From positions 1-48,086 of the forward strand of contig JABHOV010000082.1 in NCBI GenBank assembly GCA_018695135.1: DNA of 48,086 bases. Reading direction: 5' to 3'. The notes beneath the pieces were generated by a model that was given only the letters and a program-made list of their open reading frames with translations, did not search any database and was not told the DNA's origin. A program made the position numbers and the translations under genes. Within the stretch, counting starts at the first letter, position 1; every line of letters begins with the position of its first letter. Source of the DNA: Candidatus Melainabacteria bacterium (GTDB taxonomy: Bacteria > Cyanobacteriota > Vampirovibrionia > LMEP-6097). Below, in pieces: positions 34,757 through 42,516 of the stretch.

Positions 34757-34803
34757 ACTCACTCCGTGAGCTTAAAGTAAATGTCCCATCTTGTCTTTCT
34801 TGG
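34725..34803. repeat. 38-bp-arm inverted repeat copying the ribBA 3' end
   Basis: The left arm (34725-34762) is the final coding stretch of ribBA, its stop codon and 6 nt more. After a TCC loop, the right arm (34766-34803) is its reverse complement with a single difference (one G·U in RNA). Because the left arm encodes the conserved C-terminus, the right arm must be the copy. The RNA hairpin would be extremely stable and probably ends or protects the ribBA mRNA. Confidence 0.92.
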
Positions 34804-35036
34804 CTCACTTCGTTCGCGGTTGCGGCATCAAAGATGCCTGGTTGCGCTTATTTCATTCGCTGCTTGCGCTTCGCTGCCTCTTTTAGTTTTTCATTTCTAA
34901 ACTACGCATAGAAGATAGCAACCCAAAGTAGCTTGTAGTCTTGCATACTTGCTTAGAATCATCCATCAACAGAGGCAGCGAAGCGCAAGCAGGCATCTTT
35001 GATGCCGCAACCAGGGAGCCGAAGGCGACCACAACC
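34804..35036. repeat. GGTTGCGG hairpin array between ribBA and the HIT gene
   Basis: No gene is seen in this 318-bp gap. Small hairpins with 3-nt loops (GGCATC-AAA-GATGCC at 34824-34838, and its mirror at 34992-35006) are joined by GGTTGCGG or CCGCAACC spacers. A perfect 21-bp inverted repeat (34861-34881 / 34971-34991, with GCGCTTCGCTGCCTCT) makes the two halves mirror images around about 90 nt of centre. Confidence 0.85.
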
Positions 35037-35080
35037 GCCCATATTTAAATTTCAGCTCATGCTAAAATTTAAATATGGGC
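35037..35080. repeat. 16-bp-arm inverted repeat copying the HIT gene start
   Basis: GCCCATATTTAAATTT (35037-35052) is the exact reverse complement of 35065-35080, which includes the -10 box and start codon of the HIT gene. This is the counterpart, at the other end of the inserted array, of the mirrored ribBA end. Confidence 0.88.
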
Positions 35081-35425
35081 TTAGATGATTGTATATTCTG
35101 TAAGATTATCAAGGGCGAAATCCCTTCTGAGAAGCTATATGAAACAGAGCAGGTAATTGCTTTTAAAGACATCAGCCCTGCAAGTCCGCATCATTATCTA
35201 ATCATCCCCAAAATACACAAGGCAAGTCTTAATGAATTTGATCAAGAGCACAAGTTGATACTTGGAGAGATACTGTTAGCTGCAAAAGAAATCGCAGTCA
35301 AACAAGGATTTGCCGAAAGTGGTTATAGAACGGTGATCAACACTGGCAAAGACGGCGGGCAAACAGTGCATCACTTGCATATGCATCTACTGGCTGGAAG
35401 GGAGCATAAATGGCCCCCTGGTTAG
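35075..35425 (+). CDS. HIT-family (HINT-like) nucleotide hydrolase
   Basis: The 116-residue protein has CIFCKIIKGEIPSEKLYE with two Cys near the N-terminus, FKDISPASPHHYLIIPKIH, and the histidine triad HHLHMHLLAG (HxHxHxx). HINT-type proteins hydrolyse nucleoside phosphoramidates. TAAAAT (35063-35068) ends 6 nt before the ATG, again leaderless. The 3' end overlaps murT by 16 nt, so the two are co-transcribed. Confidence 0.93.
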   Translation: MGLDDCIFCKIIKGEIPSEKLYETEQVIAFKDISPASPHHYLIIPKIHKASLNEFDQEHKLILGEILLAAKEIAVKQGFAESGYRTVINTGKDGGQTVHHLHMHLLAGREHKWPPG

Positions 35426-36768
35426 ATTTAGTCGCAATCAACACTGCTAAGTTAGCTAAAGTGTTGATCAGATTATTAAGGCTGGGTGAGGGCACAGCCC
35501 TGCCTGGAAGAGTTGCTCTTGCAATAAGTCCCAAACTACTCCATTATTTTTCACGCGAGTTGAGCCTGTCTAGAAAGGCTCATATGCAAGGCTTAGGAGC
35601 CCGTAGGGCTTGTCCGAAGTTTGTTCAAACAAATGAGGACGAGTATAACGCAGCAGATGAGTCTTTCCAGGCAGGCTCAATGGTTACTGGCACTAATGGT
35701 AAGACAACCACTAGCGGTATTCTCAAAGAGATTTATAAAGCAGCCACCAAGCAAGATCCTATCTCTAATGAAATGGGTGCCAATCTATATTATGGTATCG
35801 TCGCTGAATTAATCAACTCGAGTAATTTGGGCGGCAAACTCAAATCCAATAATTATGTACTAGAAGTCGACGAAGCTGCGTTCCCCGAGATCAGCAAAGA
35901 GCTTGTGCCAAGCTCCATTCTCGTCACCAATCTTTTTAGAGATCAACTTGATAGATTTGGAGAGATAGATACCACTCAAAAGCTTATTGTCAAAGGGATA
36001 AAGCACTGTGTTGGTTCAACAATCGTTCTCAATGCTGATGATACAAAAGTATTTGAGATCAAAGGATTACTCAATAAACAAGACTTCAAGTTTTTTAGTT
36101 TTAGAGTTGAGTCCGCTAGCAAAATTAGTAATTTAGACTCTCTAACAACAGAACAACACGAAACAGATTTAGTGACTGAATTAATCAAAAACAAGATTGG
36201 TAGTTCTCGTATCAAACTAAACTATCAAGGTCAATCGATAGAACTTGAACTTAAATTACCAGGACTTTATAATGTCTACAACGCCAGTGCCGCTGCAGCG
36301 ACAGCTATTGTTGCTGGCATTGACTTAGAAACTATCAAACAAGGCATTGCAAACTATCATGGCAATTTCGGGCGAGCAGAACTAAAAGAATTCAACGGTG
36401 TTCAATTTACTAGTTTCCTTATTAAAAATCCCACTGGTGCAACTGAAGTGCTTAAAGACCTTGCTCAAGATCCGCAAGCCAAATACTTAATAGCAATTAA
36501 TGATAATTATGCTGATGGTCGAGATGTTTCTTGGCTCTGGGATGCTGAGTTTGAAAGACTCAAAACTGAATCAACTATAGTTTGTAGTGGTAGCCGAGCA
36601 GCTGACATGGCACTGCGACTAAAGTATGCTGGAATAAATCCACAACAAATCTCAATAGAAAATAATTTAAAGAAAGCAGTCAAGCTTGCAACTAGCTCAA
36701 AAAAAGCAAATGAGAAGCTATATTTGCTTCCCACTTATACTGCTCTGTTAGAATTGAATAAAATTTAG
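35410..36768 (+). CDS. murT: MurT-like lipid II isoglutaminyl synthase subunit
   Basis: The 452-residue Mur-ligase-like protein has P-loop TGTNGKTTTSG (residues 93-103), LEVDEAAFPEI, ILVTNLFRDQLDRFGEID and the DUF1727 C-terminal domain (FLIKNPTGATEVLKDL; INDNYADGRDVSWLWDAEFE). MurT with GatD amidates the D-Glu of lipid II. The zinc ribbon of staphylococcal MurT is absent. Residues about 51-90 have no counterpart in homologues I know and are encoded by palindromic element A; the insertion of about 35-40 residues keeps the frame and sits just before the P-loop. gatD is not adjacent. Confidence 0.9.
   Translation: MAPWLDLVAINTAKLAKVLIRLLRLGEGTALPGRVALAISPKLLHYFSRELSLSRKAHMQGLGARRACPKFVQTNEDEYNAADESFQAGSMVTGTNGKTTTSGILKEIYKAATKQDPISNEMGANLYYGIVAELINSSNLGGKLKSNNYVLEVDEAAFPEISKELVPSSILVTNLFRDQLDRFGEIDTTQKLIVKGIKHCVGSTIVLNADDTKVFEIKGLLNKQDFKFFSFRVESASKISNLDSLTTEQHETDLVTELIKNKIGSSRIKLNYQGQSIELELKLPGLYNVYNASAAAATAIVAGIDLETIKQGIANYHGNFGRAELKEFNGVQFTSFLIKNPTGATEVLKDLAQDPQAKYLIAINDNYADGRDVSWLWDAEFERLKTESTIVCSGSRAADMALRLKYAGINPQQISIENNLKKAVKLATSSKKANEKLYLLPTYTALLELNKI
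35560..35680. repeat. Variable-arm palindromic element, copy A, in frame inside murT
   Basis: The outer arms TTGAGCCTGTCTAGAAAGG... (35560) and ...CTTTCCAGGCAGGCTCAA (to 35680) pair over 28 nt with four differences. The core has CAAGGCTTAGGAGCCCGTAG and GAGGACGAGTATAACGCAG, almost the same as in copy B. The inner stem TTTGTTCAAACAAA differs from that of copy B. It encodes ARRACPKFVQTNEDEYNAAD in murT. In-frame palindromic insertions of this kind are known from Rickettsia (RPE elements); no relation in sequence is claimed. Confidence 0.85.
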
Positions 36769-36779
36769 TTCTAAGGCTT

Positions 36780-37130
36780 TTATACTGCTGCTTTAGCGAT
36801 AGTAACAATACCTTCAAACGCCGCTTTGTCCTGAACTGCAAGTTCAGCAAGCATTTTACGATTAAGTCCAATGTTTGATTTTGTTAAACTGTTAATGAAT
36901 CTACTATAAGATAGACCAAATGGAGTTACAGCTGCACCAATACGTTGAATCCAAAGACCTCTGAAATCTCTTTTCTTAAGACGTCTATCTTTGAATGCTC
37001 TTTTAAGTGCATGCATCATTCCTTGCATTGCTGCTTTAAATATTTTGCTACGTCCACCTTTGAAACCCTTGGTTAATTTCAAGATTTTCTTGTGTTTCGT
37101 TTTTCTAGCTGTTCCTCTTGTTACTCTCAT
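36780..37130 (-). CDS. rplT: 50S ribosomal protein L20
   Basis: The 116-residue protein matches L20: a basic N-terminal extension (MRVTRGTARKTKHKKILKLT), KGFKGGRSKIFKAAMQ, and the C-terminal globular part with FGLSYSRFINSLTKSNIGLNRKMLAELA. L20 is an early assembly protein of the large subunit. It follows rpmI by 18 nt. infC, which usually precedes rpmI-rplT, is about 8 kb away at 45585. Confidence 0.97.
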   Translation of the reverse strand: MRVTRGTARKTKHKKILKLTKGFKGGRSKIFKAAMQGMMHALKRAFKDRRLKKRDFRGLWIQRIGAAVTPFGLSYSRFINSLTKSNIGLNRKMLAELAVQDKAAFEGIVTIAKAAV

Positions 37131-37148
37131 TATTTTTCCTGTTTAAAC

Positions 37149-37361
37149 TTAACGTGCATATTTTGGGTATGGGAACATCCCCATTGCATTGTCCATTTGT
37201 GAAGCATCCATGGTAGATTCTGGTCTTCTTAGTCTCAGCTTATGTCTTGCTGACATATGTGAATTCAAGTGTTTAATACCAGATCTCTTAAAAGTTATTT
37301 TACCGGTGCCAGTAATTTTGAATCTTTTCTTGGCTGATTTATTGGTCTTTCTTTTGCACAT
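37149..37361 (-). CDS. rpmI: 50S ribosomal protein L35
   Basis: The 70-residue protein shows the L35 pattern CKRKTNKSAKKRFKITGTGK and SGIKHLNSHMSARHKLRLRR. The start at 37361 gives the family's N-terminus (M-C-K-R-K); an upstream TTG-type extension to 37379 is unlikely. TACAAT (37375-37370) ends 8 nt before the ATG, so the rpmI-rplT mRNA is predicted leaderless. This leaves no room for the classic L20 leader structure upstream. Confidence 0.95.
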   Translation of the reverse strand: MCKRKTNKSAKKRFKITGTGKITFKRSGIKHLNSHMSARHKLRLRRPESTMDASQMDNAMGMFPYPKYAR

Positions 37362-37422
37362 AAGATTGGATTGTATCATAAGCTAAGCTGTAATTTGTAT
37401 TAAGAAAGTATTTGAAAGCTGT

Positions 37423-37501
37423 AGGCTAAGAAGGCTCTATGGCTGTAAGGGGAGAGGTTTATATCTTCAGATTGCCTTACAGCCTTAGAGCCCTTCAGCC
37501 T
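37423..37501. repeat. 79-nt imperfect palindrome upstream of rpmI
   Basis: Arms of about 27-28 nt (left contains GGCTCTATGGCTGTAAGG, right CCTTACAGCCTTAGAGCC) enclose 24 nt. No T-run follows and the core motifs of the other families are absent. It lies between the divergent rpmI and the gene at 37578. A G6 run (37515-37520) and a tandem CGCTATA repeat follow it. Confidence 0.8.
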
Positions 37502-37577
37502 TTGTGCCTCAATTAGGGGGGAATACCTAATCCATAAATACGCTATACGCTATACTTGGTACGGAGATATTTATATT

Positions 37578-39218
37578 TTGTATAGATATCTTAAAAACAA
37601 AGGAAACAAGACTATTAGCCAAGAGCTGAACAATTCAGTTATTGTTGGCCGTGCCACTGCCCAGTCCACCAGCAGTCCAGTTAATCACGTCCAAGCAATA
37701 GCAGAAACACAGACCCCAGAGCTCCGCGACGCAGCTCCAGCCAAATCAATTTGGGAGAAATATGCTGACCCGACTAATTATCAGATTCAAGCATCCGATT
37801 CAAGGAAACTATTAAACAAAAAACCTACTGAAGATCAGCCTCTGATTAAACAAATCCATCTTGATTTGAGCTTCGCAAGAATTGGTAGCCTGGCAATGTT
37901 CGCACGCTCAATTCTATCTGGCTTGTTTGATTCTAGTAGAGAAAATGATCCTGAGACCAGTAAAACGAAAACACTAGATATTGTAGATGATTATTTACAC
38001 AAGCTTAGGCAACAGTCTCAATATTCAATTCACGCACAACCAGGAAGTGACAGACGTAAACCTGATGATATTGCTTCCGATGGGGTTGAGAATATGGTTG
38101 CAGCGAGCCTCGGAAATAATGTCTATAAAGTAAATGCCTTTGTTGCTCCCTGGCTTAGTTTATTCAAAACATTTTTTCCTTATAACGACAATCCTGTATG
38201 GGGACTTATTCCTAGGATGGTTGACTTTGTTGATAATAGTTCCGGCAAGTTGACCAATATATTTTGGAATATTAGAAGGCTCGGTAAAGCATTTGTTGCA
38301 TATGATGGTGGTATCGACTCTACTGCATTCCGACATAAGCAAAACGAAGTCCGTGAAGTTATTAATTATTATACCAATCGTATACTCTTTAAAAATAATT
38401 CGAAATTGTTCAAGCCTTTGATAAATCTCTGGCATAAACTATTTAGTACCGACCAACATCATTCGAATACCAGTCCTCTTACTTCTGGTAATGATCACAA
38501 CATCCAAACTATAAAAGAAGAGATGGCTCAAAATTTCTGGAACAACATTAAAGCCGTTGGTTCAGCAACTTATAATTGTGCACATCAAGGTGGTATCCCC
38601 AAGGTAGTAGGTAGTGAAGAGCCAGAAAATCAAACCTGGTATGTAAGACTCAAGATTGCAAGTAAATGTCTTGGATTTCCAGCTGGTGCAATAGGTGCTC
38701 TTTTGAACACTGCTGGTATTGGTTTAAATTTCTTAGGTTCTTTCTTTAATATCGAACCTTTAAGGGTGCTCTCGGATAAATCCACTGACATTGCAAACGG
38801 TTTAATGTCACTAGTCTATTTAACAGGTGAAGTTCCAGCGAACTTGAATGAGTTCATCAAAAAAGGCAAAGAAAAAACTGATCTAAATAGACATAGAAAC
38901 CTAGCTGTATTTGCGATTGGTGCGTTAGGTATGTTAAACAGAATCAAAGTATTGCCTGGAATAAAGACAATGATGAATTTAGTCAAAGTCAAACCATTAC
39001 TCGATAGATTCGACAAAACTCTTCGTCACTTCTTCTTATTCTTCTTCTCATACAATAGATTAGTACTTCATAGTGATGAAAAAGCCATTGAAGCTCAAAC
39101 CGCTCCAATTGAAGAGCTACAAGAAGCCGAAATGCATAATAATTTACGTGCACATCTATTGTTACCATTCAGAGTATTAATGAATGATAAGCAAGTAAGT
39201 CATAGCAAGACAGCCTAG
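37578..39218 (+). CDS. Lineage-specific hypothetical protein (546 aa)
   Basis: The family is not recognised. The first about 90 residues are Ser/Thr/Gln-rich and probably disordered. Hydrophobic, membrane-like stretches follow: ARIGSLAMFARSILSGLF, CLGFPAGAIGALLNTAGIGL, ANGLMSLVYLTGEVP and NLAVFAIGALGML. In style and in Gly/Ala/Leu-rich helices it resembles the proteins at 42762-43424 and 46593-47594. The start is TTG with GGAG 11 nt upstream; TATACT (37551-37556) is a likely -10. It may be an envelope or membrane-associated protein, which is an inference from hydrophobicity only. Confidence 0.65.
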   Translation: MYRYLKNKGNKTISQELNNSVIVGRATAQSTSSPVNHVQAIAETQTPELRDAAPAKSIWEKYADPTNYQIQASDSRKLLNKKPTEDQPLIKQIHLDLSFARIGSLAMFARSILSGLFDSSRENDPETSKTKTLDIVDDYLHKLRQQSQYSIHAQPGSDRRKPDDIASDGVENMVAASLGNNVYKVNAFVAPWLSLFKTFFPYNDNPVWGLIPRMVDFVDNSSGKLTNIFWNIRRLGKAFVAYDGGIDSTAFRHKQNEVREVINYYTNRILFKNNSKLFKPLINLWHKLFSTDQHHSNTSPLTSGNDHNIQTIKEEMAQNFWNNIKAVGSATYNCAHQGGIPKVVGSEEPENQTWYVRLKIASKCLGFPAGAIGALLNTAGIGLNFLGSFFNIEPLRVLSDKSTDIANGLMSLVYLTGEVPANLNEFIKKGKEKTDLNRHRNLAVFAIGALGMLNRIKVLPGIKTMMNLVKVKPLLDRFDKTLRHFFLFFFSYNRLVLHSDEKAIEAQTAPIEELQEAEMHNNLRAHLLLPFRVLMNDKQVSHSKTA

Positions 39219-39230
39219 GAGCCTCCTAGA

Positions 39231-40163
39231 TCAAAGCATCGTCGAGACTTGTTGAGCTAAATCACAAGCTACATAGGAGCCGACTACGTCTTTATTACTA
39301 TTAAGAATATTGTTGTCAAGAATAAAATCTTGCTCTAACCAATTTAAATGCTCAGTCATTGCCTTAGAGACAATAGCCTTGACCCTGTGACTACCATCAA
39401 TAATTTTAATTAGAACAACTTCTTTAGTTTCCAAATTTGCAATCATCATCAATCCCTCAGCCCCGCCCTTGGCAATTAAGTTCTTGGAATTCTTCATCAA
39501 GAGAGAGTCAATTTGAGACTTACCTCCAATAATCAGAGGATAGTCTCTCATTGCCTGAAGAATCTCACCATAAGCAGGATTAACAATCATGGCTGCAAAG
39601 ATCTTAGTCATTTTAGAGAGACTCATATGAAAGCTCGGCAGTCCACAACCATCAATTCCAAAAGCCCCCAAGCTCTCAGCTAACAAGTCTTCTAGTTCTT
39701 TTAGAATTAATTTTTGTATAGGGTGATCAATCTGCGTATAATCATTAAGTGACCAACCTTGTTTTTTGCAGGCCGCAATTAATGCAGTATGTTTAGCAGA
39801 GCAATTATGTTCGATCTTTGATTTCAAACTATAGCTTGACGTCTTGTAAGTTCCACAACGCAAATCATTTTCTTGAACTTCAAATTTGGACATTAATTTA
39901 TTAACCAAGGCAAGTTGTTCGGGCTCTGAATTATGAGAAGCTATCGAAATTGCTAATAATTCACCATTTAGCTCATCACCGAGAATATCTTTTGCGACTT
40001 TGGCTTGAATTGGTTTAATTAAAGATCGAGTAAAACAAGTAAAATCTGAATCACCGGCGCTGATTAATTCTCCGACAGAATTCACCAGGGTCACAATTCC
40101 ATAATGCTCACTCTCGAGTAGATTATCTCTAAAAACTTGGGCTAATTTAATTGTATTAATCAT
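39231..40163 (-). CDS. L-asparaginase, AsnA/Rhizobium-etli type (asparaginase II family)
   Basis: The 310-residue protein belongs to the family unrelated to E. coli AnsA/AnsB. Motifs are DFTCFTRSLIKPIQA (Ser-Lys of the active site), IASHNSEPEQL, EHNCSAKHTALIAACKK (conserved Cys and Lys), GIDGCGLPSFHMSL, AKGGAEGLM and IIDGSHRVKAI. It hydrolyses asparagine to aspartate and ammonia. TATAGA (40176-40171) lies 7 nt before its ATG and overlaps the -10 box of the divergent gene, so the two promoters should exclude each other. Confidence 0.9.
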   Translation of the reverse strand: MINTIKLAQVFRDNLLESEHYGIVTLVNSVGELISAGDSDFTCFTRSLIKPIQAKVAKDILGDELNGELLAISIASHNSEPEQLALVNKLMSKFEVQENDLRCGTYKTSSYSLKSKIEHNCSAKHTALIAACKKQGWSLNDYTQIDHPIQKLILKELEDLLAESLGAFGIDGCGLPSFHMSLSKMTKIFAAMIVNPAYGEILQAMRDYPLIIGGKSQIDSLLMKNSKNLIAKGGAEGLMMIANLETKEVVLIKIIDGSHRVKAIVSKAMTEHLNWLEQDFILDNNILNSNKDVVGSYVACDLAQQVSTML

Positions 40164-40170
40164 CTTTTAG

Positions 40171-40178
40171 TCTATAAT
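40171..40178. promoter_or_regulatory. Overlapping divergent -10 boxes
   Basis: On the plus strand TATAAT (40173-40178) ends 6 nt before the ATG at 40185. On the minus strand TATAGA (40176-40171) ends 7 nt before the asparaginase ATG at 40163. Only 21 bp separate the two start codons, so both mRNAs are predicted leaderless. Confidence 0.65.
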
Positions 40179-40184
40179 AACCTT

Positions 40185-41060
40185 ATGATCAGAACTTTTC
40201 TTTCTGTTTTCCTATCTATTTTATTACTTTGTGCTCCGGCACAAGCAACAGACAGTGAAACTGTCGAAAAAATATACCAGGAAATATATCACGCATGGAA
40301 TAACCATAACGCCGATAAATTATTTGCATACTACAGCAAGAGTTTTATCACAGGCGATGGTATTAGCAAAGATGAGTATCGCGAATTAACAGAAAAACTC
40401 TGGGAGACTTACCCAGATATCAAAATTGAAAACCAAAAGAAAACCATCAGAAGTCAAGACAGCTACGCTACGATTTCGGGAATTGATTTTTTCTATGGAA
40501 CTAGTGCAGAAGAGAACAATGATCTTAAAAAATCTGGAATACTCAATGCAATTTCCCAAGGTCAAACTTTCTTGCAAAAATATGGCAAGAACTGGAAAAT
40601 CGAATCAGACCATATCAACTTTGAATTAGTTACTGTTTATTACGGTAACGCCAAACAATACCTTGATGAACACCAAATCTACTTTAGTAGCCCAGAACAA
40701 GTCAAAGCTGATGATCAATATTCTGCAACACTTTACTTTATACTCCCAGAGAACATTAAAGCAACAGCAACTATCAATAAAGAGCTTATCCAAAAACCTG
40801 GTGACGCTAGCCCAGAAGAATCCTTTCAAATCATCAAAGATCATAAGCTCGAAAGACTGTTTCAAGCGAACACCAATAATCACAATGAGCTTGTTAGCGC
40901 TACAATCATTTTGTCGAAGGGAATCATTGAACCGAAGCTAGACGGCATACTTTATATCTCAAAAAGAGTTAACGTACTTGCAGCGATAACTAAAGAAGAA
41001 CCAGGGCAAATAGTCACAAAATCATTTGCAGCTAGCTCTGAAACTAAAGAAAAGAAATAA
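40185..41060 (+). CDS. Secreted protein with N-terminal NTF2/SnoaL-like domain
   Basis: Residues 1-21 form a signal peptide (MIRTFLSVFLSILLLCAPAQA). Residues about 25-145 look like an NTF2-like domain (IYQEIYHAWNNHNADKLFAYY, then ISKDEYRELTEKLWETYPDI and FLQKYGKNWKIESDHI), commonly a binding or scaffold fold. The C-terminal half is beta-rich (QYSATLYFILPENIKATATI) and ends in a charged tail. Export to the periplasm or beyond is likely. The stop shares a base with the tilS ATG, so it is the first gene of a unit with tilS and hpt. Confidence 0.7.
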   Translation: MIRTFLSVFLSILLLCAPAQATDSETVEKIYQEIYHAWNNHNADKLFAYYSKSFITGDGISKDEYRELTEKLWETYPDIKIENQKKTIRSQDSYATISGIDFFYGTSAEENNDLKKSGILNAISQGQTFLQKYGKNWKIESDHINFELVTVYYGNAKQYLDEHQIYFSSPEQVKADDQYSATLYFILPENIKATATINKELIQKPGDASPEESFQIIKDHKLERLFQANTNNHNELVSATIILSKGIIEPKLDGILYISKRVNVLAAITKEEPGQIVTKSFAASSETKEKK

Positions 41061-41983
41061 TGGACCTTGTTGGAAGCAAACTCAAAGAATATTTGAGCCA
41101 AGCTCAGATCAAAGAAGCAGTTGCTATAGCCTGTTCTGCTGGCATTGATTCAATGGTACTACTTGAAAGCTGCCGTCTCAACTATAATAATGCTCAAATC
41201 TATTGTCTACATCTTGATCATAACCTGAGAGAGGATTCTCAAATAGCAGCTAATTTCTTAGAAAGATACTGCAAAGAACACAAGATTAAATATATTAGCA
41301 AAACTCTTAAGCCTGGGGAAATCAAAGGTTGCGAGCAAAGTGCACGAGAAGCACGCTATCAATTCTTTGAAGAGAGCTGCCAAGAATACAGCATTAAAGA
41401 CCTATTACTTGGTCATAACCTCAATGATCAAGCAGAGACTATATTGTTCAGAATATTTAGAGGCACCAATACTAGTGGACTGCAAGGTATCGCACAATCA
41501 AGGCAACATGGCAGTATCACTATCCATAGACCCTTTTTAGAGCTTCGCAGAGACACTATTGCAGAATATGCCCAAGCTCAGGGTTTGGAGTTTGTCGAAG
41601 ACCTCAGCAATAACAATCTTGCTTTTGCCAGAAATAGAATTCGCAAAAATATTCTTCCAGAAGCTCTTGAAATCAATCCTAAAGCACTTGAAAACATTGC
41701 TCAACTCGCACAGCTAATGACAATTGAACAAGATTATATAAAAGAAGGCTTAAGTCAATCTCAGCATCGTGAACCAGCATGGAACTTAGAAGACTTCCGT
41801 AAACTAGAACCAATCATTCAGCGCAAATTACTAGAACAATATTTCACACCCAATATTGCTTTTGTAAATGATTTTATGGCAGCAATAGCCCAAGGGGGCT
41901 TCCATAGGATCAATTTCAGCAAAAATAAATTCTTTACAATCAAACAGAAAGAGATCCATTTAGAGCTACAATTGAAAACATGA
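41060..41983 (+). CDS. tilS: tRNA(Ile)-lysidine synthase
   Basis: The 307-residue N-type PP-loop ATPase has the P-loop CSAGIDSMVLL (SGGxDS with Ala for the second Gly), followed by YCLHLDHNLREDS, EQSAREARYQFFEE, LLGHNLNDQAETILFRIFRG and RNRIRKNILP. TilS converts C34 of tRNA-Ile(CAU) to lysidine. The enzyme is shorter than E. coli TilS (432 aa) and lacks most of its C-terminal domains. It overlaps hpt by 4 nt, the widely conserved tilS-hpt order; ftsH, often next, is absent. Confidence 0.94.
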   Translation: MDLVGSKLKEYLSQAQIKEAVAIACSAGIDSMVLLESCRLNYNNAQIYCLHLDHNLREDSQIAANFLERYCKEHKIKYISKTLKPGEIKGCEQSAREARYQFFEESCQEYSIKDLLLGHNLNDQAETILFRIFRGTNTSGLQGIAQSRQHGSITIHRPFLELRRDTIAEYAQAQGLEFVEDLSNNNLAFARNRIRKNILPEALEINPKALENIAQLAQLMTIEQDYIKEGLSQSQHREPAWNLEDFRKLEPIIQRKLLEQYFTPNIAFVNDFMAAIAQGGFHRINFSKNKFFTIKQKEIHLELQLKT

Positions 41984-42516
41984 TTGCAAAATCAGATATT
42001 CAGATTTTATATTCAGAACAAGAGCTAGCTCTGCGAGTCAAAGAATTGGCTTCACAAATCTCGACGGACTATAAAGACAGTAAGGATTTGATTCTTATTG
42101 GTGTACTCAAGGGCGCTTTTGTCTTCCTCTCTGACTTGATGAGAGAAATCAGCGTTGACTGTCAGATAGAATTTATTCGTCTCTCTAGTTACGAGCAAGG
42201 GACGACAAGCTCAGGCAAGGTTAAATCGATGGACCTGACTTTACCAGATCTTACTGGCAAAGATGTCATCATAGTTGAAGACATAATCGACTCTGGAAGA
42301 ACAGCCAAGTTTTTGGTTGACTTTTTTAAAACACAAAATGCAAGAACCATCAAGCTTGCAACTCTCTTTGATAAACCTTCCAGGAGAATAGATGAACTGA
42401 AAGAAATCAAAGCAGACTACACTTGTTTTGAAATTGAAGACAAATTTATTTTGGGCTATGGATTAGATTTTGAACAAAAGCATAGGGATCTACCTTATGT
42501 AGGATACATTGAATAA
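41980..42516 (+). CDS. hpt: Hypoxanthine phosphoribosyltransferase
   Basis: The 178-residue type I phosphoribosyltransferase has ILIGVLKGAFVFLSDLMR, IRLSSYEQGTTSSGKVK, the PRPP loop VIIVEDIIDSGRTAKFL, and the purine-site FILGYGLDFEQKHRDLPYVG. It salvages hypoxanthine and guanine. The last codons and stop are mirrored directly downstream (GAATAATCTCAC / GTGAGATTATTC). Confidence 0.95.
   Translation: MIAKSDIQILYSEQELALRVKELASQISTDYKDSKDLILIGVLKGAFVFLSDLMREISVDCQIEFIRLSSYEQGTTSSGKVKSMDLTLPDLTGKDVIIVEDIIDSGRTAKFLVDFFKTQNARTIKLATLFDKPSRRIDELKEIKADYTCFEIEDKFILGYGLDFEQKHRDLPYVGYIE

Noticed and set aside
37362-37510. L20 autoregulatory leader upstream of rpmI
   Set aside because: A TACAAT -10 box only 8 nt before the rpmI ATG leaves no leader; the palindrome at 37423-37501 lies upstream of the promoter.
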